Shown: one piece after another, positions 42,253-50,454 of the stretch
Layout of the letters: the number at the start of each line of letters is the position of its first letter
How positions within the stretch are numbered: position 1 is the first letter of the stretch
Assembly (NCBI GenBank): GCA_017744365.1
Contig: JAGIBL010000001.1
Coordinates: forward strand, 927,416-991,415
DNA from: Nocardioidaceae bacterium
Lineage (GTDB): Bacteria; Actinomycetota; Actinomycetes; Propionibacteriales; Nocardioidaceae
Reading direction: 5' to 3'
Length of the DNA: 64,000 nt
Made by a program: the position numbers and the translations under genes
The notes under the pieces: generated by a model
The model's database searches: none
Told to the model about the DNA's origin: nothing
The model's input: the letters and a program-made list of their open reading frames with translations, nothing else

Positions 42253-44184
42253 ATGACCGAGAACGAGTGGCACCGCATCGACCCGGCGGACCTGCCGCAG
42301 GAGGGCCGGGTCGGCAGCCTGGTGGTGGACGGCCGGCCGGTCGCGCTGACCCGGTGCGGCGGCCGCCTCGGGGCGCTCGAGAACCGCTGCCCGCACCAGG
42401 GCGGCCCGGTCGGCGAGGGCTCCATCGAGAACGGCTGGCTGCGCTGCCCCTGGCACGGGTACGACTACGACCCGGCCACGGGCACGCCGCCCGAGGGGTT
42501 CACCGACGCGGTCACGGCGTACGAGGTGGACGTGCGCGCGGACGGCGCCTACGTCCGGCTGCCGGCCGTTCCCGAGCACGGGCGCACGGTGGCCGACGTG
42601 GTCGTCGAGACGCTGGTGGCGCACGGCGTGCGGGTCGTGTTCGGGATGGTGGGCCACTCCAACCTCGGCATCGCCGACGCGATGCGCCGGGCCGAGGAGC
42701 GCGGCGAGCTGACCTTCGTCGGCATCCGGCACGAGGGTGCGGCCGCCTTCGCCGCCAGCGCGTACGGCAAGCTGACCGGGCGCCCGGCGGCCTGCTTCGC
42801 GATCGCCGGGCCCGGTTCGACCAACCTGCTCACCGGCCTGTACGACGCCAAGCTCGACGGCGCGCCGGTGATCGCGCTGTCCGGTCAGGTGCCGTCCAGC
42901 GTGCTCGGGCGCGGCGCCTTCCAGGACCTCGACCTGCAGACCGTCTTCGGCGACGTCTCCGTCTGGAACGCCACCGTCGGTGCCGGGGCCGACCCCGCCG
43001 AGCTGGCGGCACTGGCGGTCAAGCACGCCGTCGACGAGCGCGGGGTGGCCCACCTGGTCTTCCCCGACGAGGTGCAGGTGCTCGGCTCGGAGCGTCCCGC
43101 GCAGGTCCCCGGCGGGCGCTCGACGGCTCGGCGGGGAGACCCGGATCCCGACGCGCTCGCCGAGGCGGCCGCGGCGATCCTGCGGGCACGCCGGCCCGTG
43201 ATCGTGGTGGGCCACGGTGCCCGGGACGCACGGACGGAGGTGGTCGCGCTCGCCGAGCAGCTGCACGCACCGGTGCTCACCACGTTCAAGGCCAAGGGCC
43301 TGGTCCCGGACACCCATCCGCTCGGCGCCGGCGTGCTCGGCCGCAGCGGCACCCCCGTGGCGAGCTGGCTGATGAACGAGTCCGACCTGCTCGTCGTGGT
43401 CGGCGCGAGCTTCTCGAACCACACCGGGATCGCGTCGTACAAGGAGATCGTGCAGGTCGACGACCGGCCGGGCGCGATCGGCCGGTTCCACCCGGTGACG
43501 CACCCGGTGCTGGCCGACGCCGACCGGGCGCTGCGCGCGCTGCGGGCGGCCGTCGCCGGCGCGCGGCCGGTCGACCAGCGCCCCGACGTCGCCGCCCGCT
43601 GGGAGATCTGGCGGGCCGAGAAGGAGCGCCGCGCCAGCGACGACCGAGGACGCGGCGTCTCCGCGGCCGCGGTGTTCGCGGCCCTGTCCGAGGCGCTCCC
43701 GGAGGACGCGGTGCTCGCGGTCGACGTCGGCAACCACGCCTACTCCCTGGGCCGGTACCTGGAGTCGAAGGGCCAGCCGGTGCTGATGTCCGGCTACCTC
43801 GGGTCGATCGGGTTCGGCTACCCGGCGGCGATGGGTGCCTGGGCGGCGGACCAGGGGCGCCCGGTGGTCGCGGTCACCGGCGACGGCGGCTTCGGGCAGT
43901 ACGCGATGGAGCTCACCACCGCGGTCCAGCACGGGATCCCGGTCAAGCACGTCCTCCTCGACAACCACGGCCTCGGCAAGATCGCCAAGGAGCAGGTGGG
44001 CGGCGACTTCCCGGTGTGGCACACCGCGCTGCACAACCCGGACTGGGCGGCGTACGCGGAGCTCTGCGGCGCCACCGGGATCAAGGTCACCCGCGCCGCG
44101 GAGCTGCCCGCCGCCATGGCCCGGATGTTCGCCACCGACGGCCCGGTGCTGCTGCACGTCGAGCAGGACGCGGCGCTCCTGTGA
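42253..44184 (+). CDS. Fusion of a Rieske 2Fe-2S domain and a TPP-dependent enzyme
   Basis: A 643-residue fusion. Residues ~1-105 form a Rieske domain with Cys46/His48 (CPH) and Cys65/His68 (CPWH), binding a 2Fe-2S cluster. Residues ~110-643 are an acetolactate-synthase-like TPP enzyme: the catalytic glutamate in IRHEGAAAF (Glu161), GPGSTNLLTG, the middle domain, and the TPP motif GDGGF (543-547) with its Asn in LLDNHG. Such an electron-transfer plus TPP architecture suggests oxidative decarboxylation or a C-C lyase reaction with an external electron partner. Substrate unknown; no ferredoxin or reductase neighbour. It is divergent from the preceding hypothetical gene. Confidence 0.88.
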   Translation: MTENEWHRIDPADLPQEGRVGSLVVDGRPVALTRCGGRLGALENRCPHQGGPVGEGSIENGWLRCPWHGYDYDPATGTPPEGFTDAVTAYEVDVRADGAYVRLPAVPEHGRTVADVVVETLVAHGVRVVFGMVGHSNLGIADAMRRAEERGELTFVGIRHEGAAAFAASAYGKLTGRPAACFAIAGPGSTNLLTGLYDAKLDGAPVIALSGQVPSSVLGRGAFQDLDLQTVFGDVSVWNATVGAGADPAELAALAVKHAVDERGVAHLVFPDEVQVLGSERPAQVPGGRSTARRGDPDPDALAEAAAAILRARRPVIVVGHGARDARTEVVALAEQLHAPVLTTFKAKGLVPDTHPLGAGVLGRSGTPVASWLMNESDLLVVVGASFSNHTGIASYKEIVQVDDRPGAIGRFHPVTHPVLADADRALRALRAAVAGARPVDQRPDVAARWEIWRAEKERRASDDRGRGVSAAAVFAALSEALPEDAVLAVDVGNHAYSLGRYLESKGQPVLMSGYLGSIGFGYPAAMGAWAADQGRPVVAVTGDGGFGQYAMELTTAVQHGIPVKHVLLDNHGLGKIAKEQVGGDFPVWHTALHNPDWAAYAELCGATGIKVTRAAELPAAMARMFATDGPVLLHVEQDAALL

Positions 44185-44205
44185 GCCGGCACGCGGTGCG
44201 CACCG

Positions 44206-45396
44206 ATGCCTGAGGTCGCCTTCACCAACCTGCTCGGCGTCCTGGTGATCGCGCTGGTCGCGCCGCTGCTGCTCGGCTTCCTCCCGCGAGTGCGGGTCCC
44301 GGCGGTCGTGCTGGAGATCGTGGCCGGGATCGCGGTCGGCCCGGCCGTGCTGGGGTGGCTCGAGCCCGACCTCGCGGTGCGCATCGTCGCGCTGCTCGGG
44401 CTGGCGATGCTGCTGTTCCTGGCCGGCCTGGAGATCGACGTCCACGAGCTGAGCGGGCGGGTGCTGACCGCGGCGCTGGCCGGGTACGCGATCTCCCTCG
44501 GGATCGGCCTGGGAGCGGGCGTGGCTCTCGACGCCGCCGGCTGGGTGGACGACCCGCTGCTGCTGGCGGTGACGCTCTCGGCCACCTCGCTGGGGCTGGT
44601 GGTGGCGGTGCTCAAGGACGCCGGCGCGGTGAGCGGCCGGCTCGGCCGGACGGTGGTGGCGGCCTCGTCCGTCGCCGACTTCGCGGCGGTGCTGCTGCTC
44701 TCGCTCGCGTTCTCCGAGGACGACGCGGGGACCGGGGCGAAGATCGCGCTGCTCGCCGCGTTCGCGGCGCTGGTCGTGGTGGTCGCCGTGGCCGTGGGCT
44801 GGTCGGGCCGCTCGATGCGCCTGGGCGACGTGCTGGTGAGGCTCCAGGACAGCACCGCGGAGATCCGGGTGCGGGCGGCGATGCTGCTGCTCCTCGGCTT
44901 CGTCGTGCTCGCCGAGAAGTTCGGGTTGGAGAGCATCCTCGGCGCCTTCATGGCCGGTGCGGTGGTCGGGTTGCTGGATCGCGACGCGACCAGCCACCCG
45001 CACTTCCGGGTCAAGCTCGAGGCCGTCGGGTACGGCTTCCTGATCCCGGTGTTCTTCATCTCCAGCGGACTCGGACTGGACGTGCGCGGGCTGGTGGACA
45101 GCCCGGACGCGCTGGCCCGGGTGCCGGTGCTCGCCGTCGTGCTGCTGCTGGTGCGCGGGGTGCCGGCGCTGCTGGCCCTGCGGGACCTCGGTCCCCGTCG
45201 TACGGCGGCCGCGGCCCTGCTCCAGGCGACCTCGCTGCCGTTCATCGTCACCGCCACCCAGATCGGGGTGGCCACCGGCCGGATGGACTCGGTGACCGCC
45301 GCCGCGCTCGTCTGCGCCGGGCTGGTCTCGGTCCTGCTCTTCCCGGCCGCCGCGACCGCGCTCGGGCTGCGCGACCCGGCTGACGTCCCGGCGTGA
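44206..45396 (+). CDS. Cation:proton antiporter (CPA2-like)
   Basis: A 396-residue membrane protein with ~12 helices. The conserved elements are LPRVRVPAVVLEIVAGIAVGPAVLGW, AMLLFLAGLEIDVHEL, the VTLSATSLGLVVAVLKDAGAV helix, FGLESILGAFMAGAVVGLLDRD and the PVFFISSGLGLDVRGL region of the KefB/NapA family. No TrkA-type RCK domain is attached. It follows the Rieske-TPP gene by 21 nt, possibly in one transcript, and may restore pH or Na+/K+ balance. Confidence 0.9.
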   Translation: MPEVAFTNLLGVLVIALVAPLLLGFLPRVRVPAVVLEIVAGIAVGPAVLGWLEPDLAVRIVALLGLAMLLFLAGLEIDVHELSGRVLTAALAGYAISLGIGLGAGVALDAAGWVDDPLLLAVTLSATSLGLVVAVLKDAGAVSGRLGRTVVAASSVADFAAVLLLSLAFSEDDAGTGAKIALLAAFAALVVVVAVAVGWSGRSMRLGDVLVRLQDSTAEIRVRAAMLLLLGFVVLAEKFGLESILGAFMAGAVVGLLDRDATSHPHFRVKLEAVGYGFLIPVFFISSGLGLDVRGLVDSPDALARVPVLAVVLLLVRGVPALLALRDLGPRRTAAAALLQATSLPFIVTATQIGVATGRMDSVTAAALVCAGLVSVLLFPAAATALGLRDPADVPA

Positions 45397-45397
45397 G

Positions 45398-45433
45398 CGA
45401 GGGCCCGCACCCCCCCTCGGGTGCGGGCCCTCG
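45398..45433. terminator. Strong bidirectional-type terminator
   Basis: Perfect 15-bp stem (CGAGGGCCCGCACCC against GGGTGCGGGCCCTCG) with a 6-nt loop between the convergent ends of the antiporter and the Pro-rich exported gene. It could stop transcription from both sides. Confidence 0.85.
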
Positions 45434-45451
45434 GTCCCCCAGATGAACCGG

Positions 45452-46093
45452 TCAGGCGGTGACCTGAGCGGTGCGCTTGCGCCGTACGACGTAGGCGGTG
45501 CCGCCCGCGGTGACGAGCGCGCCGCCGACGAGCAGCCAGGTCAGGTCGAGCCCGCCCTGCTCCTGCTGCTGGGTGTCGCCGGCCAGACCGGCGTGCACCC
45601 GGGTCGGGGTCACCGGACCGGTCTCGATGACCGGCTTGGTGGCCGGGCGCGCAGCCGGCTTCTTGGCGTGCGGCTTCTCCGTCTTCGGCTGGTCGCCGCC
45701 CTTGTCGCCGCCGCAGTCGACGCCGTGGGTCGGGCAGGGCTGCGGGTTGGTCAGGTCGCCGGGGCCGGTCGGGTCCTGGTCGTCCTCGGGCTGGGCGATG
45801 TCGCCGGGGCCGGTCGGCTTGGGCTTCGGCTTGGGGGCCTTGTCCTTCGGGCCGTCCTGCGGGTCCGGCTGCGGCACGGGCGCCTTGTCCTTCGGTCCGT
45901 CCTGCGGGTCCGGAGTGGGCGTCGGGTTGTCGAAGTCCATCGGCTTCGGGTCGCCGGTGTTCGGCGGCAGCACGATGACGGGCCCATCCTCGGCGTGCGC
46001 GGTGACGGCGGTGCTCATCGTGAGCGCGGCGGCGGCGAGGCCGGTCGCGACGGTCAGCTGGGCGGCGGTGCGGGTGAGGGTCTTGATGCTCAT
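45452..46093 (-). CDS. Secreted Pro/Lys-rich surface protein with C-terminal anchor
   Basis: A 213-residue exported protein: signal peptide (VATGLAAAALTMSTAVTAHA, cleavage after AHA), a low-complexity region of Pro, Asp and Lys with two exact DPQDGPKDKAP repeats and duplicated TGPGD units, one Cys pair (PCPTHGVDCGG), then a C-terminal TM helix (WLLVGGALVTAGGTAYVV) and a basic tail RRKR. There is no LPxTG motif, so it looks membrane anchored. The function is unknown; it sits next to the hsa operon but on the other strand. Confidence 0.8.
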   Translation of the reverse strand: MSIKTLTRTAAQLTVATGLAAAALTMSTAVTAHAEDGPVIVLPPNTGDPKPMDFDNPTPTPDPQDGPKDKAPVPQPDPQDGPKDKAPKPKPKPTGPGDIAQPEDDQDPTGPGDLTNPQPCPTHGVDCGGDKGGDQPKTEKPHAKKPAARPATKPVIETGPVTPTRVHAGLAGDTQQQEQGGLDLTWLLVGGALVTAGGTAYVVRRKRTAQVTA

Positions 46094-46229
46094 GGCGGGT
46101 GCTCCTGGATGTCTTGTCGGGTGTCGTTCTTCGGGGGTAGGAGCCCCGGGGGCGAGGGACCTTGCACTTTTCCGGAGAACTTTTTCCGAAGCCTGATTTC
46201 CGGCACGGGGGAGGTCGTGGACGGATAGG

Positions 46230-46243
46230 TAGAACGTGTTCTA
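46230..46243 (+). promoter_or_regulatory. KstR operator upstream of hsaA
   Basis: TAGAACGTGTTCTA, a perfect palindrome matching the KstR consensus TnnAACnnGTTnnA, lies 37 nt upstream of the hsaA start. KstR is the TetR-family repressor of cholesterol catabolism in mycobacteria and rhodococci, lifted by a CoA-thioester of a steroid intermediate. A kstR gene is not in this window. Confidence 0.85.
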
Positions 46244-46280
46244 GTATTGGCTTCAGAGTCATCCGACCTGAGGAGAAGGC

Positions 46281-47447
46281 ATGAGCCAGGCAGTTCTCGA
46301 CGGCATCCGCGACCTGCTGCCCACGCTGCGTGAGCGTGCGGATGAGGCCGAGCGGCTGCGCGTGGTCCCCGAGGCGTCGATCAAGGAGATCGCCGAGACC
46401 GGGTTCTTCAAGCTGCTGCAGCCCGCCCGGTACGGCGGCATGGAGGCCAGCCCGCTCGACTTCTACGAGGCGGTGCGGCTCATCGCCAGCGCCTGCGGCT
46501 CCACCGGGTGGGTCTCCAGCGTGGTCGGCGTGCACCCGTGGCAGGTCGCGCTCTTCGACGACGAGGCCCAGCAGGCCGTCTGGGGCGCCGACCCGAACAC
46601 GCGGCTCTCCTCGTCGTACGCGCCCACCGGCAAGGCCGTCATCACCGAGGGCGGCTTCCTGCTGTCCGGCAAGTGGTCGTTCTCCTCGGGCTGCGACCAC
46701 TGCTCGTGGGTGCTGCTCGGCGGGCTGGTCTTCAACGAGGAGAACCAGGTCGTCGACTTCCGCACCTTCATGGTGCCGCGGGAGAAGTACCAGATCGTCG
46801 ACGTGTGGAACGTGGTCGGCCTGCGCGGCACCGGCTCGAACGACATCGTGGTCGAGGAGACCTTCATCCCCGAGGCGTTCACGCTGTCGATGGGCGAGAC
46901 CGGCCAGTGCCGCGGCCCGGGCCAGGCGGTGAACACCTCCGACCTCTACAAGCTGCCCTTCCACTCGATCTTCACCACCACGATCTGCACCCCGATCATC
47001 GGGATGGCGCACGGTGCGTACGCCGAGCACGTGGACATGCAGCGGAGCAGGGTGCGCGCTGCATACCTCGGAGAAAAGGCTTCGCTTGACCCCTTTGCAG
47101 CGGTTCGGATCGCCCGAGCCTCCAGTGACATCGACGCCGCCTGGGCGCTGACCATGAACAACATCCGAGAAGAAATGTCGCTGGTGGCCAGGGGCGAGCA
47201 GATCCCGCTCGGGCTGCGCCTCAAGGTCCGCCGCGACCAGGTGCTCGGCACCCAGCGGGCCATCGACGCCATCGACGCGCTCTTCGAGGCCTCCGGGGGC
47301 CGTGCGCTGGCCGAGGGGACCTACCTCCAGCGGGCCTGGCGCGACGCACATGCGGGCCGGGTGCACGCCGCGAACGACCCGGAGCGCGCGCTGCAGATGT
47401 TCGGCGCCCACGAGTTCGGCCACAAGGTCGACCCGGGGATGTACTGA
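46281..47447 (+). CDS. hsaA: 3-HSA hydroxylase, oxygenase subunit HsaA
   Basis: Flavin-dependent oxygenase that hydroxylates 3-HSA to the catechol 3,4-DHSA, using reduced flavin from HsaB. The 388-residue protein is of the acyl-CoA-dehydrogenase-like monooxygenase fold, with ETGFFKLLQPARYGGMEASP, SGKWSFSSGCDHCSWVLLGG and VVGLRGTGSNDIVVE segments typical of HsaA, and a helical C-terminal domain. AGGAGAAGGC precedes ATG 46281. First gene of an hsaA-D-C-B operon with overlapping stops. Confidence 0.95.
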   Translation: MSQAVLDGIRDLLPTLRERADEAERLRVVPEASIKEIAETGFFKLLQPARYGGMEASPLDFYEAVRLIASACGSTGWVSSVVGVHPWQVALFDDEAQQAVWGADPNTRLSSSYAPTGKAVITEGGFLLSGKWSFSSGCDHCSWVLLGGLVFNEENQVVDFRTFMVPREKYQIVDVWNVVGLRGTGSNDIVVEETFIPEAFTLSMGETGQCRGPGQAVNTSDLYKLPFHSIFTTTICTPIIGMAHGAYAEHVDMQRSRVRAAYLGEKASLDPFAAVRIARASSDIDAAWALTMNNIREEMSLVARGEQIPLGLRLKVRRDQVLGTQRAIDAIDALFEASGGRALAEGTYLQRAWRDAHAGRVHAANDPERALQMFGAHEFGHKVDPGMY

Positions 47448-48334
47448 TGTCCTTCGCCAAGGAAGATGTCCGCCGGTCGGCCAAGGCCGGCGACATCACC
47501 CTGAACTACTACGAGGCGGGGGAGTCGAGCCCGGAGATCGGCGGCGGGCTTCCGTTCGTGCTGCTGCACGGCGGCGGGCCCGGTGCCTCGTCGTGGAGCA
47601 ACTTCGGCTCGGCGCTGCCGCTGTTCGCCGAGAGCTTCCGGACCCTGCTGGTCGACCAGCCCGGCTTCGGCGGCTCGGACAAGCCGGAGGTGACCGCGAA
47701 CTACTTCCGGTTCTCCGCCGACTACCTGGTCAAGCTGCTCGACGAGCTGCAGATCGAGCGCGTGCACCTGCTCGGCAACTCCCTGGGCGGCGGTACGGCG
47801 ACCCGCTTCGCGCTCTCCTACCCGGACCGGGTCGGCCGGCTGGTGCTGATGGGACCGGGAGGTCTCTCCCTCAACCTGCTGCACGCGGACCCCACCGAGG
47901 GCGTGCAGCGGTTGATGGACTTCTCGATGAACCCCTCGCGCGAGGCGCTGCGGGCGTTCATCTCGACGATGGTGGTCAACCAGTCGCTGGTGACCGACGA
48001 GCTGGTCGAGGAGCGGTTCGCCGACGCCACCGCGCCCGGGTCGCTGGAGGCGATGCGCTCGATGGGCGTCTCGTTCTGGAACCCTGAGTGGGCCGAGGAC
48101 GGGATGCTGTGGCGCGAGGCGCACCGGCTGCGCAAGCACACGCTGCTGACCTGGGGCCGCGAGGACCGGGTCAACCCGCTCGACGGTGCGCTGGTCGCCC
48201 TCAAGCAGATCCCCAAGGCACAGCTGCACGTGTTCCCGAACTGCGGGCACTGGGCGCAGATCGAGGCGGCCGAGGAGTTCGCCGAGATCTGCACCGCCTT
48301 CCTCGCCCGTCATGTCGAAAGGACTCGAACGTGA
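47447..48334 (+). CDS. hsaD: 4,9-DSHA hydrolase HsaD
   Basis: Meta-cleavage product hydrolase that splits 4,9-DSHA into HHD and DOHNAA. The 295-residue alpha/beta hydrolase has the oxyanion HGGGPGASSWSNF segment, nucleophile Ser112 in GNSLGGG, catalytic Asp in GREDRVNP and His in NCGHWAQ. ATG overlaps the hsaA stop by one base (TGATG). Gene order hsaA-hsaD-hsaC-hsaB is like that in Mycobacterium and Rhodococcus. Confidence 0.95.
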   Translation: MSFAKEDVRRSAKAGDITLNYYEAGESSPEIGGGLPFVLLHGGGPGASSWSNFGSALPLFAESFRTLLVDQPGFGGSDKPEVTANYFRFSADYLVKLLDELQIERVHLLGNSLGGGTATRFALSYPDRVGRLVLMGPGGLSLNLLHADPTEGVQRLMDFSMNPSREALRAFISTMVVNQSLVTDELVEERFADATAPGSLEAMRSMGVSFWNPEWAEDGMLWREAHRLRKHTLLTWGREDRVNPLDGALVALKQIPKAQLHVFPNCGHWAQIEAAEEFAEICTAFLARHVERTRT

Positions 48335-49224
48335 TCGACATCAGGTCGATGGGCTACATCCGGGTCGCCAGCACCGACCTGGAGGCCTGGAAGACGTTCG
48401 CCGGCAAGGTCCTCGGACTCGCCGAGGGACGGGGCCCGAACCCGGAGAACCTCTACTACCGCATCGACGCGGTCTCCGCGCGCGTGGTGGTCTTCCCCAG
48501 CGACGTCGACCAGCTCGACGCCACCGGCTGGGAGGTCGCCGACCACGTGGCCCTGCAGGCAGCGCGCGAGCACCTCAAGGAGGCCGGCGTGGTCTTCGAG
48601 GAGGGCACCCCGGACGAGCTCGCCGAGCGCCGGGTGCAGGAGCTGATCCGGTTCGCCGATCCGTGGGACAACGTCTTCGAGCTCTTCCACGGGATCACCT
48701 ACGAGAGCAGGCCGGTCGTCACGCCGTACGCCGCGAACTTCGTCACCGGTGACCAGGGCATGGGCCACATCGTCATCCCCGTCACCGACGACGTGGAGGC
48801 GCTGCGCTTCTACACCGAGGTGCTCGGCTTCCGGCTGCGCGACTCGATGAGCATGCCCGGCGAGTTCGTCGGCAAGGAACCGGGCTCGAAGGTGTGGCTG
48901 CGGTTCCTCGGCGTGAACCCACGGCACCACAGCCTGGCGTTCCTGCCGATGCCCAACCCGGCCAAGTGCGTGCACGTCATGCTCGAGGTCTCCGAGCTCG
49001 ACGACGTCGGCCGGGCGCTGGAGCGGGTCAAGAAGCACCAGGCGCCGCTGTCGGCGACCCTGGGCCGGCACATGAACGACGAGATGGTCTCCTTCTACGT
49101 GAGGTCGCCCGGCGGCTTCGACGTCGAGTTCGGCTGCGAGGGTCTCCAGGTCGACGACGCCCGCTGGGTGGCGCGGGAGAGCACCGCCGTGTCCTACTGG
49201 GGCCACAACTTCGGAGGACAGTGA
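48331..49224 (+). CDS. hsaC: 3,4-DHSA extradiol dioxygenase HsaC
   Basis: Iron-dependent meta-cleavage of the catechol 3,4-DHSA. The 297-residue type I extradiol dioxygenase has two VOC domains and iron ligands His146 (GHIVIP), His215 (CVHVML) and Glu266 (DVEFGCE), spaced as in BphC/HsaC enzymes. GTG 48331 overlaps the hsaD stop (GTGA). Confidence 0.95.
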   Translation: MIDIRSMGYIRVASTDLEAWKTFAGKVLGLAEGRGPNPENLYYRIDAVSARVVVFPSDVDQLDATGWEVADHVALQAAREHLKEAGVVFEEGTPDELAERRVQELIRFADPWDNVFELFHGITYESRPVVTPYAANFVTGDQGMGHIVIPVTDDVEALRFYTEVLGFRLRDSMSMPGEFVGKEPGSKVWLRFLGVNPRHHSLAFLPMPNPAKCVHVMLEVSELDDVGRALERVKKHQAPLSATLGRHMNDEMVSFYVRSPGGFDVEFGCEGLQVDDARWVARESTAVSYWGHNFGGQ

Positions 49225-49904
49225 TCGGCGTGCTCGAGAACGGGTTCGAGAACGGGCTCGAGAAGGGGGGAGCGGTGAGCCAGGTACCGGAGGGCATGAA
49301 CCCGAACGCACGTGAGACCTGGCCCAGCGAGGAGCTCATCAAGTCCTGGCTCGGCAACGAGCTCGACTTCGAGCTCCGCCTCGGCGAGCACACCCCGATC
49401 CCCGACGACCCGGAGGCGGCGGCGCGAGCGCGTCGGTTCCGGGACGTGCTGGGTCTCTTCGGCAGCGGCGTCACCGTGGTCACCTCGATGTCCGGCGGCG
49501 AGCCGGTCGGGATGACCTGCCAGTCGTTCTCCTCGGTCTCGCTGGAGCCGCCGCTGGTGCTGTTCTGCCCGGCGAAGACGTCGCGGGCCTGGCCGCTGAT
49601 GCAGCGGGCCGGGTGCTTCTGCGTGAACATCCTCGCTGCGGACCAGTCCGGCCTCTCGACCGCGATGGCGACCAAGGGGCACGACAAGTTCGACGGGGTG
49701 GGCTGGCGTCCGGCGCCGACCGGTGCGCCGCTGCTCGACGGCGTCGTGGGGTACGTCGACTGCACGGTGCACCAGGTCGTCGAGGCCGGTGACCACTACG
49801 TCGTGATCGGGCGGGTCAAGGAGCTGGGCTTCGGCTCGGAGGACGACGCGCGCCCGCTGCTGTACTACCGCGGCGCCTACGACAGCACCGCCGGGGGCGT
49901 CTGA
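49221..49904 (+). CDS. hsaB: Flavin reductase HsaB
   Basis: Supplies reduced flavin to HsaA using NADH. The ~227-residue protein is of the flavin-reductase-like split-barrel family: FRDVLGLFGSGVTVVTSMSGGEPVGMTCQSFSSVSLEPPLVLFCPAKTSRAW and a C-terminal DHYVVIGRVKELG block. It starts with GTG 49221 overlapping hsaC (GTGA), or GTG 49275 after a GGGGGGAG; both keep an N-terminal extension compared with the ~187-residue mycobacterial HsaB. Last gene of the hsa operon. Confidence 0.9.
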   Translation: MIGVLENGFENGLEKGGAVSQVPEGMNPNARETWPSEELIKSWLGNELDFELRLGEHTPIPDDPEAAARARRFRDVLGLFGSGVTVVTSMSGGEPVGMTCQSFSSVSLEPPLVLFCPAKTSRAWPLMQRAGCFCVNILAADQSGLSTAMATKGHDKFDGVGWRPAPTGAPLLDGVVGYVDCTVHQVVEAGDHYVVIGRVKELGFGSEDDARPLLYYRGAYDSTAGGV

Positions 49905-49932
49905 GCCGGCTGCGGGGGACTACGGTGGAGGC

Positions 49933-50355
49933 GTGAGCCTCCCGGTCTATCCCGACTGCCCTCCGGTGATGGCCGCCTGTCACGGCCCCGGCGCCGTCGA
50001 CCGGTCCGAGGACGTGGTGCGCGACTTCAGCGACCGGCTTCTGCGCAGCTTCCTGACGCTGTGCGAGAACCCGCGAACCCGCCAGGGCATGCTGACGATG
50101 GTGCAGGCTTCGGTCGGCAGCGCCCGTGCCGGCCAGCGGTTCTACCGCATGCTCAACCGGACGGTGGTGAACCCGGCGGCCCGCGCGACCGGACTGCACG
50201 CCTCCGCGCTGCGCCTGGAGCTGGTCTGCGGCCAGCTCGTCGGGCTGGCGATGATGCGCTACGTGCTCGGCCTGGAGCCGGTGGCCTCGGTGCCGCCGGA
50301 CGAGATCGTTCGCCAGTTCGCGCCGGCCATCCGGGCCACGCTCAAGGCGGTATGA
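49933..50355 (+). CDS. Orphan TetR-type effector domain without HTH
   Basis: A 140-residue helical protein resembling the C-terminal ligand-binding half of TetR regulators (GMLTMVQASVGSARAGQRFYRMLNRTVV ... RLELVCGQLVGLAMMRYVLGLEPVAS ... IVRQFAPAIRATL). The N-terminal helix-turn-helix is missing, and there is no room upstream for it between hsaB and this GTG (GGAGG before it). It may be a dimer partner or a pseudogene-like remnant, but the reading frame is intact. Located 28 nt after hsaB. Confidence 0.72.
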   Translation: MSLPVYPDCPPVMAACHGPGAVDRSEDVVRDFSDRLLRSFLTLCENPRTRQGMLTMVQASVGSARAGQRFYRMLNRTVVNPAARATGLHASALRLELVCGQLVGLAMMRYVLGLEPVASVPPDEIVRQFAPAIRATLKAV

Positions 50356-50378
50356 GCGTGCGCTGAGCGCGCCGACCC

Positions 50379-50415
50379 TGTGGACAAGCACTTTCCGGCC
50401 CTGGCCTGTGGACAA
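50379..50415 (+). other. Pair of DnaA-box-like sequences
   Basis: TGTGGACAA at 50379-50387 and again at 50407-50415 are exact reverse complements of the actinobacterial DnaA box TTGTCCACA. They are direct repeats 28 bp apart in the promoter region of the AbiEi-like gene. Not enough of them for an origin; possible DnaA-controlled promoter or titration site. Confidence 0.4.
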
Positions 50416-50454
50416 CGAAAGCCCGAAACAGGCGAATTCGGTCAGGCTCGGCCC

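Noticed and set aside
41701-45003. An 1100-codon minus-strand open frame
   Set aside because: Antisense to the Rieske-TPP and antiporter genes; product has no domain and a His/Arg/Gly-rich composition.
43818-47423. A 1201-codon open frame on the minus strand across several genes
   Set aside because: It is antisense to the Rieske-TPP, antiporter and hsaA genes, which have full motif sets. Its translation is low-complexity Arg/Ala/Pro, typical of a shadow frame in GC-rich DNA.
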